DNA from: Bemisia tabaci
Lineage: Eukaryota; Arthropoda; Insecta; Hemiptera; Aleyrodidae
Assembly: GCF_918797505.1 (NCBI RefSeq)
Contig: NC_092793.1
Span: 49,216,243-49,280,242 of the forward strand
Direction of reading: 5' to 3'
DNA length: 64,000 nt
Below are positions 48,414-59,246 of this stretch, in pieces (within the stretch, counting starts at the first letter, position 1; each line of letters begins with the position of its first letter). Made by a program: the position numbers and the translations under genes. The notes below the pieces were generated by a model. The model was not told the DNA's origin, made no database searches, and saw only the letters and a list, made by a program, of their open reading frames with translations.

Positions 48414-48676
48414 GAACCTCGAGGCACATAAGGGCATGTGCTAACCGTGTCTCACCGCAGAAATGCACTTGCGAACAGTGGCGACTCTTGGAAGTTGGCA
48501 ACACTGTTTTTCCTCCATCTAAATGTATGTGAAACAATCGATTCTTGGTGAGGCAGCTCGTCTCGCCTCAAATCGATATTTTCAATGGATTTAAATAGAG
48601 GAAAAACAGAGTTACCAACTTGCAAAATTGCTACTGCTCACAACTCTCATCCGTAACACGGCAGACTTGAGAACTC

Positions 48677-49177
48677 TCGTGCTAAGGAAGAACGCCGTAT
48701 GAGCCTTCAGGCGTTGCCAAAATTCCCATGATAAAACGCGAATTTCCTGGTAAACTTTTAAATGGACCGAGTTAAGCAGAAAGGAACCAACCCACATTTT
48801 GGTAAAAATTGAGTTATGAGTGGTTTTGAACTCACCCACTGCTCTACTATCTATCGCCAAAAATTCAAAGTTTTTGTTGGAGCAAATTTTGTAGAAATTG
48901 AACTTGAAGTTTATCTTTTACATTGAGTCTTATGCAGGAGCCAAACTTTAAACCTCTTTTTCTCGGTTCGATCCCGATGTGGCTTGGTTCCTTTCTGTTT
49001 AACTCCGTCCAAATATCTTCCTTTCAAGTTTTCAGATAATTTTGCTCGCAATTTCACCTAAAGACTCTGTAAATTTAAAGGAAGAATATTCACAACTTCC
49101 TTCGAAAATAAACATTTTATCGGTGGAAATTTGGCAACTTTCAAATGTTAATACGGCGCTCTTCCTTAGCACGGTAG
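48677..49177. mobile_element. Family B MITE, copy 8, split by a family C insertion
   Basis: Left part CGTGCTAAGGAAGAACGCC to about 48762; right part from about 49012 to CTTCCTTAGCACGGTAG. The middle is a complete family C element. A truncated family B end (TAACACGGCAG) also lies just upstream at 48655. Confidence 0.8.
48763..49011. mobile_element. Family C MITE, copy 2, nested in family B
   Basis: TGGACCGAGTTAAGCAGAAA to TTTCTGTTTAACTCCGTCCA, with GGAACCAACCCACAT near the left and ATGTGGCTTGGTTCC near the right. Confidence 0.8.
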
Positions 49178-49687
49178 AGAACACGTTCTACCGCACAAAT
49201 TGCAGGAAACTAACGAACACCCCATGCCCGGTTTTGCCAGATTCGCCCCACTGTGCGTCGCCGGAGCGTCCGCCAGCTTCGGCTCGGTTGAATCGTCGAG
49301 AACCGAGATAAGCGCGCGTCGCTGCGCTGTCCTTGACAGACAGAAAAAGGCGGGAAGCAGATCGGTGGCCGAAGTGCTAGACCACTCCCATTGCGGTGTT
49401 TCAAAATCTCCGCTGTTAGTTTCTTACTCCGAAGAGGAACAAGTCAATTTCATAGCTTGAAAATACAGAATATTTTACTTACATTGGAGAAGAAAAACCA
49501 AAATAGTTTTCAAGAAACTACGTTGACTAGTTCTCTAAGGGAAAAGTAAGGTATGAATAGAAGTCTACAACGTCGCAAACGTACATATGATTGTAGTCTC
49601 GTGCTTTAGCCATCGAGATAAGTTTACCCTTCCCATGGTAGATGTTGAGCGAATTCATTCCGAAATTAATGCCTCCTTTGTAGCATG

Positions 49688-49849
49688 AGCGTAGCTAGAG
49701 GGGTCCTGGGGGGGCCTGGCCCCCCAGAAATCTCGTGCCCCCCCATAAAAACGGGATCCTCCATTCCTCACCCCCCCCCGCTCTCTTCACCACGAGAGGT
49801 GGTCCCATGCCCCCCCCCCCCCCAGAGAAATTTCCTAGCTACGCCCCTG
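49688..49849. mobile_element. Small G/C-run MITE with GCGTAGCTAG ends
   Basis: GCGTAGCTAGAGG at left, CCTAGCTACGCCCCTG at right, long G and C runs between. Confidence 0.6.
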
Positions 49850-50605
49850 CTCTACAAGCTGATTATTGAATACATAGACAAACCTATAGACATTGAAAGC
49901 GAAGGAAAAATTGAGCGATCCTAAAATACATATTGGTTGAAACGACTGTTTGCCATGGTATAAGCTAAGGGGAAAATACTTGACGGACTATCTATAGAGT
50001 CCCCTCCCTCGTGCCAGTAGTTTTTCTATCACTGCTTTTCACTTTATCAATTGCTACCACCCGCTCCCACCAATAGGATCGCTCCATTTTCTATTTTTTT
50101 TTCTTCGTCTATGACTCCGCACTACTGGGCACTGGCAGATACTTTTTCCGTATGCCGGGGTTGCCAGGTCGTGCTAACAATTAAGAATTGATATTTTATT
50201 CGGCCATATTTCGTGGTTATCGTCTGGTCTATCTGAAAACCAAACGTCACTAACGTGCGTGCGTTGATTACGATATTAAAGCGTTGAGGCGTGCAGAAAG
50301 AGTCCCTCTTGGTTGCGGTAGTTTCAGAATCTCCACTGCCAATTTATGTTTTAGAGAGAAAATTAATGTGTGAATTTTCTGAAACGTTTAGAGTATTAAA
50401 ACAAGCAGGAAGCTCCAACACATTCGCGTCGGAAAGCGGCTCTGGCGACGGTAGGTAGTTGTTACGCGTTTACGGTTTCCTTGGTAACCTTTGTTTGCTA
50501 TCAGCTGATGTCGAGTAGTATGACTAGGAAGCTCCAACCACGGCATTCTTCGAAAAAAGCGCGAAAACTTATAGATTTGAATTTTCAAATTTTAAACGTA
50601 AAGTA

Positions 50606-50625
50606 CATTTTTTCCAGTGCGAGAT
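50606..50625. mobile_element. Family A right-end fragment
   Basis: Only CATTTTTTCCAGTG remains. Confidence 0.3.
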
Positions 50626-51011
50626 TAAAGCACAGACCCGTTTTGAATTATTGACAGTATCACCATGATTCCAAAAATACACTACACAACATAGCATTCG
50701 CTCACAGGAAAAAGATATCAATTAAAATAAAATCAGCCCCCCCTAAACAGCAGAAAATGGCGCCGATTCCCGTCAACCAACACGCGGTCTCTCCAATGTA
50801 ACATGGTCCGTTGATACTCCCCAGCTGGGACCGTCCGGAATAGCAGCTCTAGTGCAAGCACCAGAGCCGCTAAAATTACAAAGAATATTTAGTCAACTTT
50901 TACATTGCTTTAATCATGGTGGATGAAGAGTTAGCAGAAGTTCTGAGACGTCACAACTGAGAAGTGCTCTTCCTGCATCCAGGCCATCAATAATTAACCC
51001 TCTATGGCATG

Positions 51012-51309
51012 CACGGAGAAAAAAACTTCGTGCATGGGATCTGAAGTTGAGGTCATATGGATCTCTAAAGTTTTCGGATCTCGCATCCGAAAACTTGAGG
51101 TCCAGCTGCCGAAGTTTGGGTCAGACATCTGAGGTACAGGTACATACCGGAGGGTTCTGGTCACACATCTGAAGTATCCGGTACATACCTAAGTACTTCA
51201 GATGTCTGACTCGAACTTTGGTAGTTGGACCTCAAGTTCATCCGAAAACTTCAGAGATCCGTATGGCCTCAACTTCGGGTCCCATGCACGAAGTTTTTAT
51301 CTCCGCGTG
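51012..51309. mobile_element. Family H foldback MITE, copy 2
   Basis: CACGGAGAAAAAAACTTCGT to ACGAAGTTTTTATCTCCGCG; sits inside another repeat whose left flank (TTAACCCTCTATGGCATG) recurs at about 4333. Confidence 0.8.
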
Positions 51310-51430
51310 GTATTGCGAATTCGCGACGGTATATTTTTGGGTTTTAAGAAATTGAATCTTTCCTTCGCGGCATGATTTTGCAAATTTTCATTAGTTTTTT
51401 CATTTTTTGAATACTTAATTTTCAAAAGTT

Positions 51431-51477
51431 TAACTCTCGAATGTTCAGACGGCCGGCGTTCTCTCTTAGCTCGGCAG
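51431..51477. mobile_element. Family B MITE, right end only (copy 9)
   Basis: CTCGAATGTTCAGACGGCC then TCTTAGCTCGGCAG. Confidence 0.55.
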
Positions 51478-52439
51478 GCGTGTTCGTTCCTCGGTCGAAG
51501 AGTTGCCTATCCGGTAGAATTGAAGGGAAAATTCAAGTAATCGATGCTAAAAACTAAAATTCAATTTTTCTTCAAATTTTTAGGGGAAATGAAAAATATG
51601 TTCGATAGATTTTCCACTTTCCAAGTCCATCTTTTTCAAACTTCACACTAGAGTTACCGCTAGTTTTGGTGACACAAAAGTGCAGTTACTTCCGTTGCAA
51701 AATTGATTCGCCAGGCGAGTAGGTAGCTCTATCAGGAAGGAGAAGACGAGATGCGTTATTTCGGCGCACGACAAAATCAATAGCAATTTGCGTGTTTACT
51801 TATCAAATTAGCCATGCTTATCGAACAAAAAGCGCATAGAGCACTCTGCCGATCGGCAGGGCAGCCGGTTCGAACCATTTTTCACGAGAATCCTCGTAAG
51901 GTATCCGGTAAAAACCCGTCGATCTCGCAACTCTGGCGACACGTACCCAGAGTTACTTAAACTCCGTCTCAATACAAACAATGTGCGACTGATAATTTTG
52001 AATATTTTGCGAGCAAATGTACACCCCTCCCTCCGTTGCACCCCCTTTTTCCTCCGTCACATTTTTCGTCTCGAGGCTGAGAAGCGGCGCGTCTCAACGG
52101 TATCGCATCCAACGTGTCATCTTTCTTCGGATCGGTTGTTGTTAAAACCGCGCATGCAATTTACCTAATGGACCCTACAGCACAGTCATTGTTGGGAAGC
52201 CGAGGGCTCGACACAAATGAAATTTGTTGCACTATAATATCGAATGATCTGTCCCGGTTATCATCAAATGAGCTGCACTGACGCTGCGACGCATTGACGA
52301 GGCGAGTTATTGCATCTTCGCTCGATTGCTCTCTCATCTGTTTCTGTTCCGCACGTATTTCGAACGGGCTCGTCGCAAAGGGCGAGGAAATTACCAACTC
52401 GCGTAGGGTGGCAGTCGTGGGGGCGCCATAATTTCTCAA

Positions 52440-52885
52440 TTTGTTTTATCTATTTGATTTATCAGAGATTTCCATGTTTCTTCATCTTCTTTCTCAATCC
52501 TAATTCCTATTCTTCTCTTTCTTCTCTTCTCCTGGTTCTTCTCCCTCATTTTATCGTTCTTCTCCCTCCTCCATCTGTTTTTCTTACTCTCTGTCTGCCT
52601 CCTATTTGTCCTTTCTTTCTTCTCCTTACTTTTCATCTCCTTCCTCATCTTCTCTTCTTATTCTTTGCAGTTTTCATCCTCATCTCCTTCCTTCCCTTCT
52701 TTCTCCTCCTCTTTCCTTTCTTTCTCCTCCTCTTTCCTTTCTTTCTCCTTCTCTTTTTCTTCGTCTTCTTCTTTTTGTTTTTTCCCTCCCTCTTCTACTT
52801 CACCACCTTCCTCCTCCTAACCTTTTGCTTCCTCTTCTTTCTCTTCTTTTTCTTTTTCTACTTCTTCTCCTTCCTCTCATATTAC
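52440..52885. repeat. Pyrimidine tract of about 450 bp
   Basis: Almost pure C/T on the plus strand with TTCTCC and CTTTCTCCTCCT units. Frames on both strands are compositional. Confidence 0.75.
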
Positions 52886-53200
52886 TCATTTATCATCCCT
52901 CCATACATTGGAGTTATAGGGAAAGGGTGACGATTTACTCTCGCTACGAGTTAGATTTCACTCGTTTCTCTCATACTTTCTTCTGCCAGTTTCGCACGTA
53001 TATTGAACTTATTCGGAGGAAATCCCTCGAACACATCTCGATGAATTGAGTGAATCGATTAATGGCACGCAAATGTGAAAATGGGTTAGCCTACCTTCCA
53101 ACACCGCAGCCATTTCTCATAGTGGCAAAAATGTTTTTCCCCCATTTAAATTTATTATCGATCATCAATTATTGGACTAATTAAAAACTTAGGGACAACT

Positions 53201-53339
53201 GGAATACATTTTGCAATAAGGGACTACTCTGTCCGACTCATTTTAGAAACGAAATATGTGCCATTGGTTTCCGTATGTAGATAGGTGCTTTTATGAATAA
53301 GCCAGTAACTGTGGCTTTGTCATCGCAAAATTAAGTCTA
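53201..53339. mobile_element. Family D small MITE, degenerate copy 5
   Basis: TGGAATACATTTTGCAATAA at left and ATCGCAAAATTAAGTCTA at right. Confidence 0.55.
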
Positions 53340-53502
53340 ATTTATTGCCACCATAACTTATTTCCCTCACGATGATTGTACCGATGTCCTGAAGAGTTGA
53401 ACCACCCGCGCCCCCTGGACGTAAGGGACGGTGTAAAAGCCATAGTGGACGGAAAATGGTAAAAATAGACTTCTTTAGACACGACATGCAGATTTTTTAA
53501 TA

Positions 53503-53637
53503 CCGCGGCGTGCCGGGTTGCATACGCTCGAGAGAAACGCTGATCGCACATGTACCCTATCGCGAGCGCTTGTAAGCCGTGGGAAGACCTCAAATGTCGC
53601 CCTGAAAATCTAGCATATGCAACCCGGCCTACCGCGG
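53503..53637. mobile_element. Palindromic MITE with CCGCGG ends
   Basis: CCGCGGCGTGCCGGGTTGCA to TGCAACCCGGCCTACCGCGG, 135 bp. Confidence 0.65.
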
Positions 53638-53733
53638 AGTTGAAATAGTCGCATGTTGGGTTCGAACCTAACTTCGTGCATTCTTCCATTGTTGTTCGTG
53701 TTGTTTCCAGTTGGAAGAGCGTTCCGTCATCCA

Positions 53734-53880
53734 GGGCCGGATCTACGTTTCATGTAGGGGGGGTGCAAACCCAGATTTTGGCGCCCCCCACGCCGGGGGG
53801 TCTGGGGGGTATGGAATACCCCCCAGGAAGGCGGGGGGTTCGGGGGTCCCCCCCGGAAAATTTTTGAAAATTACAGCGTA
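53734..53880. mobile_element. One-ended element starting AGGGCCGGATCTACG
   Basis: Left end typical of CAGGGCCGGAT-type DNA transposons, followed by G/C runs; no matching right end found. Confidence 0.45.
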
Positions 53881-54089
53881 CCAGAAGGCCGTTTTCCGTA
53901 GTTTTTAGCGAAAAATTGATTTTTTTAAGTTTGATTTTTGAGGTCTCAAAGAGCGGTATACGCGCATGTAAAAATACTTGAAGTCGCATTCCTCAATACA
54001 TTCTTTATGTGTGCTTTCTATAAAGCACTGACAGATACGTACTTACACTTCACATTTTATGAATGAATATTGGGTGTACCAAAGGGTAG

Positions 54090-54312
54090 GTTGAAGCTCC
54101 AGCGAATGAAGGAGGTAAGTATAAGTAACATTTTTGTGATTTTTAGAAAGACGATTTTAATGTTGAAAAGTTACGTGGGGTCTTGCAGCAAAAAAAAATT
54201 ATTTAAAATGGTATTTTGAGATGAGATTTGTTCAAAATCACCGCTACAGGTATTTTGATTTTTCAGTAATCTCACTTACTCCCTTCATTCACTGGAAGCT
54301 TTTTCAACTGTG
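54090..54312. mobile_element. Foldback MITE with GTTGAAGCTCCAG ends
   Basis: GTTGAAGCTCCAGCGAATGA at left, TCATTCACTGGAAGC and TTTTTCAACT at right; inner GGAGGTAAGT and ACTTACTCCC. Confidence 0.7.
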
Positions 54313-54874
54313 AAATTGTATCGTAGGGAAAGGCTTTTTTGAGGGTTAGTTGTTAAACAGAGTACAACAAAAACAAGAGAAAGAAAAGGATAAGTAGGTT
54401 TTAATCAATCCCATTAGTGGAACGTGCCAATAACATGTTTTAAAATTGTACTTTTCGTGCCTTCCCTGGTAAAAATTGGCAGTAGAATGTGTGTTCCAAA
54501 ATACTATAGACCTAAAGCCGGCTGTAAGATTTCCAATAGCTTCTGTAGCCGGCTGTACAATTTCTTATAGCCTTTTATAGCCGATGGCGATTAAGCAACA
54601 GCCAGACGATAAAGTTTATGCTAAACGTTACTAAATACGGATACTATAGGACTTAGTTAGTTTTTGGACTACCGCTCTCTTTTTGTGCCGTAGTATCTTG
54701 ATTTATTTTGCGAGGAAAGCTTCGTACTTTTGAAGGATGCCCGTCATTCTTAATATGTTGGAGAACCTTCAATTTCCTGTGATACTGGGCAATACCTCTG
54801 GTGTGAAATAGTTGCTTCAGAACGCCGTGGCACGCTGCGGCGCGGCGGGCGGGCAGAGAGCGCAAAACGCGCAT

Positions 54875-54952
54875 TGGCGCCTACAAACCTAACAGGGATA
54901 CCTCACGCATTGCGCAATGCGTGAAATATCCCTATTAGGTTTGTAGGCGCCA
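54875..54952. repeat. Perfectly symmetric 78-bp hairpin
   Basis: Arms of 39 bp with 3 mismatches and no gap; centre is a perfect 20-bp palindrome CACGCATTGCGCAATGCGTG. The outer arm carries GGCGCCTACAAACCTAA. Confidence 0.9.
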
Positions 54953-55111
54953 GTGCGTCGCCGCCGCTCCGCTTTGTGTTAGGCTCTAACATTTAATCTG
55001 GCGGAGTCAGCGTTTTTCAACTCATGATTTTGAAATGTTTGCACACTCTGTATGGACTATTCTCATTTTAATTGATGAAAAAAAAATATGTTTTAAAGGA
55101 AAATATCAGAA

Positions 55112-55140
55112 GCGTGGCGTGCTTTGCGATATAAGTAGAG
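55112..55140. mobile_element. Family F end fragment
   Basis: GCGTGGCGTGCTTTGCGATA matches the terminus of family F; no partner end follows. Confidence 0.45.
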
Positions 55141-55780
55141 GAAAAATGCCGGTTTAAGCGCACCCATCAGTGTTGCCAATGTTCCCTTTAAAAGCCTCGT
55201 CTATTTCCGTCCAACATTATGCTGGGATGAACCCCATGAGCCAACCCGTCTCCTCCCCCCCCTCCTCCCCCGCCCCTGATTCCTGCAGGCGCTGGACGAA
55301 TAGGAGAGGGGATTTATGTTGTTTTCTTCTAAACAATGTTAATGGATGCGTTGTTTCAGTATTAATGTGATTATACTCGGGAAGAGCCCGGCAACGATAC
55401 CGGAGTATTTCAACTATGAGATTCGATGCGTCGTTTCAAATTTTCACCTGTATTTTCTAGCCATGCCTTGATTTCGCCGTCCGGAGGAGCTTTCATGCCG
55501 GGTTTTCGATGTGTTTAACCTAAACGACGGTTGCATATCCGCCGTTTTTCAGGATTCCGGCTATTCCTCGCAGAGCGGCGCTTTACGGGTCCTTCCCGTG
55601 TATTAATGTGTCTTATGGAAGATGCATGCATACTTACCTCCGTTGGGATTTCTCACTCTCTGGCTGATTCGAGCGATTTACCTCCTCGTCCAAGTCCATA
55701 TTTGAACCGTTCGTTCCTTTCTTCACGGCTGAAATCGGCCGAATGAAACTCACAACGCTTTCCGCGTCGCCGTCCCAAAC

Positions 55781-56560
55781 TTGAGCCCGCTGAACTTCCA
55801 CCTACAACAGGCCTCTCTCTGACGTCAGAATTTTTGGACGATGAGTCATTCAGCGCCCGCGCGCGGGAGTGACCGGAGGCTGCTACCGGGGGGCCCCGCG
55901 GTGGGTGCGCGGCCCGCCCCGACACGTGGACCATGATTCATCGCCCCCCCCCCCCCCCCGCAAGGTAAGCCTCTCCCCTCCCACCACCCCTCCCCTCCCC
56001 CCTCCCGCTCACCATTCCCACTATTGCGTCATCAAAACTTGAACCCGCTGAACTTCCACCTACAACGGGCCTCTCTCTCATACGTCCAAATTTTTGGCCT
56101 ATGAGTCATCCAGCGCCCGCGCACGGGAGTGCCAGAAGGCTGCTACCGGAGGGCCCCGAGTTGGGTGCGCGGCCCGCCCCGACACGTGGACCATGATTCA
56201 TCGCCCCCCCCCCCCACCCGCAAGGTAAGCCTCTCCCCTCCCACCTCCCCTCCCCTCCCCCCTCCCACTCACCACTTCCACTCCTCCACCCGCTCCCTCC
56301 ATTCCCCTGCCCTCCCCTCCTCCTACACTTCCCCATCCCCCTTCCCTCCTCCTACACTTCCCCATCCCCTCCCCTCCTCTTCCTTTTCCCCTTCCCCCTC
56401 CCCTCCCCTCCTCTTTCCGCGTCGCCATCCCACACTGGAGCCGTTCTTGAGTTATCAAAACTTGAGCCCCTGAACTTCCACCTACAACGCGCCTCTTTCC
56501 TACGGGGGACACCTGGACGGTGATTCATCGAACGACCGCGCGGGAACGGCTGGAGGTACC
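55781..56560. repeat. GC-rich tandem repeat, units of about 258 bp
   Basis: TTGAGCCCGCTGAACTTCCA begins units at 55781 and 56039, and a diverged, partial unit at 56462. Each full unit holds GGCCCGCCCCGACACGTGGA, a C-run and GCAAGGTAAGCCTCTCCCC. Confidence 0.8.
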
Positions 56561-56569
56561 CATGGGTGG

Positions 56570-58065
56570 TCTCCTAGGCGTAAACCAGGCTCGTGACCAC
56601 GATGCTCTTGTGTATGGTTTTGCCTACTTTATGACGGAAGGAGAATTTAATTATGATTTCTTTGGGAGGCGTATTTGACCGGAAGCGGGGCTTCCACCCT
56701 TCCCTGTCCCCATAGTCCTGCTCTTCGGTCCTTTATCATCGTCCAGCAGGAACTCTTACTCCTGCTTGGGGAGGCGTATCCAACCATAAACGTGGCTCTG
56801 CTGCATCCCGTACCCCCATGCTCCTGCTCACCTTGGTCTTTATGGTCCTGCTTCCCGGTCTGCTGCGAGGGCTTCTCGTTGCCTACCGGCGGAACCCCCC
56901 CCCCCCCCCCCGATCGAATAAAATGGTGGTTGCGGTATTGGGGTCATCTCTGAAGCGAGGTCAGCTGACCAGGAACGCGGCCCATAACCACAGTATCCGT
57001 GTGTATGGTGTTGCCTACTCTACGACGGAAGGAAAATTTTACTTTTCGTTCTTGAAGAGGCGTTTCCGACCGGGAACGAAGTATTCCTCCTCCACGGTCC
57101 TGCTACCGCGGGAGCCTCCCGTCGTCGTCTAGAAGGAAATATTGTGCGTACTCGGGGAGGCGTATCCGACCGGAAACGTGGCTTTCCTCCTTCCCGGTCC
57201 CCTATGGTCCTGCTCCCCATACTCCACGATCCTGGTCCTGCTCCCCGGTATCCGCGGTCCTCTTCACCGGTCCCCGCGGTCCTCCTCACCGGTCCCCGCG
57301 GTCCTCTTCACCGGTCCCCGCGGTCCTGCTCCCCGGTCCCACGGTCCTGCTCCCCGTTCCTCAAGGTCCTGATCCTGCTCCCCGGTCCCCCACGGTCCCT
57401 CCGATCCTGCCTCCCGGTCCGTCCGATCCTGCTCCCCGTGCCCCACGGTCCTGTTCCATCGTATCCCGGGGTCCACCTCCCCCCATGGCCCCTACGGTCC
57501 TACTCCTTGGCCCCATGGTCCTACCACCCTGGTCTCTACGGTCCTGCTCCACCGGTTCCCACAGTCCTACTCGCCGTTCCCGCGGTCCTGGACCTGCTCC
57601 TCCAGTTTCCCACGGTCCTGCTTCCCGTTCCTCCAGGTCCTGATCCTGCTCCTCGTTCCCACGGTCCTGGTCCTGCTCTTCGGTCCCTCCGATCCTGCTC
57701 CCCGTACCCCACGGTCCTGTTCCATGGTATCCCGCGGTCCTGCTCCCCATGGTCTCTACGGTCCTGCTCCACCGGTCCCCACAGTCCTGCTCCCCGTTCC
57801 CGCGGTCCTGGTCCTGCTCCCCGTTCCCACAGTCCTGTTCCCTGGTATCCCGCGGTCCTGCTTCTCGGTCTCCACGGTCCTGGTCCTGCTCCCCTTGGTA
57901 TGCACGGTCCTGCTGCTCCGTGGCTCTCTCGTCGCCGACCAGCGGGAACCCCGGTCAGAAAGATGATGGTTGCGGTATGTATCGAATTGGGGTCATCTCT
58001 GAAACAAGGTCAGCTGACGCGTCCGTTACTTGTTACGCATCGCACGGCCATCTTTATTTATCCCC
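56570..58065. repeat. GC-rich repeat region with GGTCCTGCTCC minisatellite
   Basis: The core at 57180-57920 is tandem variants of CGGTCCTGCTCCCCGGT. Flanking longer repeats match each other: GAGGCGTATCCRACCGGAAACG (56770, 57160) and GGGGTCATCTCTGAARCRAGG (56939, 57989). No real coding frame. Confidence 0.7.
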
Positions 58066-58350
58066 CCCCCTCTCCTTCCCAGACCCCTTTTCGTAATGGT
58101 ACAGACAATGGTAAAATGAATAAATCATCGTTAGAGGCGACATATCATTTATTCTATAGAAAGTACAGAGAGAATACGTTACAAAGCTTTGAGGAAGCAC
58201 AGAGGAGCGATGTATTCTTAAGAATAACCTTAAAATTAGACAGAACAAAGAAATTTACATCCCGCAGGATCCATTGGATCTGTAACACACATTCAAACAA
58301 AATGGTGGAATATGATTTCAAAAGTAAAACATTTGTAGTCTCCAAAACAG

Positions 58351-58375
58351 TTTATTGTAATTCTCTTGCTTTATT
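58351..58375 (-). terminator. Polyadenylation signals at the end of the polymerase unit
   Basis: Two AATAAA hexamers on the minus strand, at 58375-58370 (inside the last codons) and 58356-58351 (overlapping the TAA stop at 58354-58352). No other AATAAA was noticed between the genes, which fits one common 3' end. Confidence 0.55.
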
Positions 58376-58852
58376 AGATATGTTCAAAAGTTTTGTCACG
58401 TTCTGGACTGCACAACTCGGATGGTCATACATACATCCGATTTCAGGGTAGGTAGTTTCTTGCACAGCCTCCTCCACGTTGAACATTCCTGCAAGTTCAT
58501 TGCAGTATTCGGCCAAGGTTTGAATTTCCACCACCTTGGGCTTGAACGGAAAAACAATTTCTTTGATTCGGTTGTCCTCGACGATCCATGTTGTGAATCT
58601 CCTCCCGATTTGAACGAATATATCCTCGAGAGTTTTGTTCGGAATACATCCATCGTCCCAGGCCAATGCGAGCTGGTAATTACTGACTCGTCTGACTTCG
58701 TTCCTGTCAGCAATGCTGAGTTGCTCGAAGCGGCACGGTGGTCTCAACATCCAGACGTTGTACAATTTTCCTTGGGAGCAAACAATGGAAATTTCCTTGA
58801 TGACGTATCCCCACGACATGCGGAATCCTTGAACGTCGAGAAAGCAGGTCAT
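58352..58852 (-). CDS. 166-residue protein of the polymerase element, possibly a degenerate RNase H-fold exonuclease
   Basis: The protein starts MTCFLDVQGF and is the last gene of the minus-strand unit. The layout recalls a DEDD-type exonuclease: an early strand FLDVQGF with one aspartate, an antiparallel pair VIKEISIVCSQ and LYNVWMLRPP, a middle strand TWIVEDNRIKEIVFPF, and a C-terminal DHPSCAVQNVTKLLN that resembles the His-x4-Ala-x-Asp-Ala end of that fold. The second acid of the first motif is Q and the late Asp position is N, so catalysis would be lost or different; this fold call is inference only. Cysteines near 140-150 could bind metal. A strong acceptor (polypyrimidine tract then acag) lies 21 nt before the ATG. 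The stop codon overlaps an AATAAA signal. No signal peptide or membrane segment is seen. Confidence 0.8.
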   Translation of the reverse strand: MTCFLDVQGFRMSWGYVIKEISIVCSQGKLYNVWMLRPPCRFEQLSIADRNEVRRVSNYQLALAWDDGCIPNKTLEDIFVQIGRRFTTWIVEDNRIKEIVFPFKPKVVEIQTLAEYCNELAGMFNVEEAVQETTYPEIGCMYDHPSCAVQNVTKLLNISNKARELQ

Positions 58853-58873
58853 GGCGGTTCAAGATTCAAACTT

Positions 58874-58898
58874 CTGTAAAAAAAAAAGAAAAAATAAC
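58874..58898 (-). promoter_or_regulatory. Internal 3' splice site before the 166-residue gene
   Basis: Minus strand reads a long pyrimidine run (ttttttctttttttttacag) with AG at 58875-58874, the strongest of the three acceptors. The ATG follows after 21 nt. Confidence 0.55.
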
Positions 58899-58946
58899 GG
58901 AGCTAGGATTGTAAACTAGATTTGGCCGTGCGTCATTCGAAATCAC

Positions 58947-59246
58947 CTATTCTCTAGGTTCCACTCTGTATCGATAAGTTTTATGATGCGGACCAACGAA
59001 TACAATATCTAGCTGTTTTTGATTGATTTCTCTGAGTCCGTCATCCGTTACGGTGTCTGAATAGGACTTGGGCAGGTAAATTTTGCGTTGTGTTCCGTGG
59101 TAGTCGATGTAGGCCAGGATGGTCTCCCCGTATTCGGTGTTGATACGTATCATTTTCTCCAGAGGGAATCTTTCGCCCCTGTGCAGTTCGGACGGATGGA
59201 TTGATCGGATCGGAACGTATAATACGTGATTATTTATCTGATCCAT
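58947..59246 (-). CDS. Small conserved-looking protein of the polymerase element, function unknown
   Basis: 99 residues starting MDQINNHVLYVP. The open frame extends upstream to 59336, but that part overlaps the end of the polymerase gene, and a consensus acceptor (tttcag) touches the ATG at 59246, so this start is preferred. The gene begins 28 bp after the polymerase stop, on the same strand. The protein is basic and acidic mixed, with no signal peptide or membrane segment. It has a central run of beta-like segments (MIRINTEYGETILAYIDY, then QRKIYLPKSY) and ends near FVGPHHKTYRYRVEP. I do not recognise the family. Its place between the polymerase and the 166-residue gene suggests a replication or nucleic-acid-binding role, but that is only context. 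Confidence 0.75.
   Translation of the reverse strand: MDQINNHVLYVPIRSIHPSELHRGERFPLEKMIRINTEYGETILAYIDYHGTQRKIYLPKSYSDTVTDDGLREINQKQLDIVFVGPHHKTYRYRVEPRE

Noticed and set aside
48964..48975. GGTTCGATCC, another B-box-like word
   Set aside because: Lies in the interior of a family C MITE and has no A-box partner at the right distance.
52310..53049. Leu/Phe/Ser-rich frames resembling multi-pass membrane proteins
   Set aside because: They follow the pyrimidine tract; codon content is purely compositional.
53642..53668. GGGTTCGAACC, a tRNA B-box-like word
   Set aside because: The flanking bases do not pair as a T-stem, and no acceptor or anticodon arms could be drawn.
56105..56512. Gly/Arg-rich and Pro-rich frames
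   Set aside because: They follow the GC-rich tandem repeats and purine/pyrimidine runs.
57144..58451. 435-residue plus-strand frame
   Set aside because: Its first 270 codons are read-through of the GGTCCTGCTCC minisatellite (Pro/Arg/Ser repeats); overlapping frames of similar quality exist on both strands.
58396..58879. 105-residue minus-strand and 152-residue plus-strand frames
   Set aside because: Alternative-frame shadows of the 166-residue gene.
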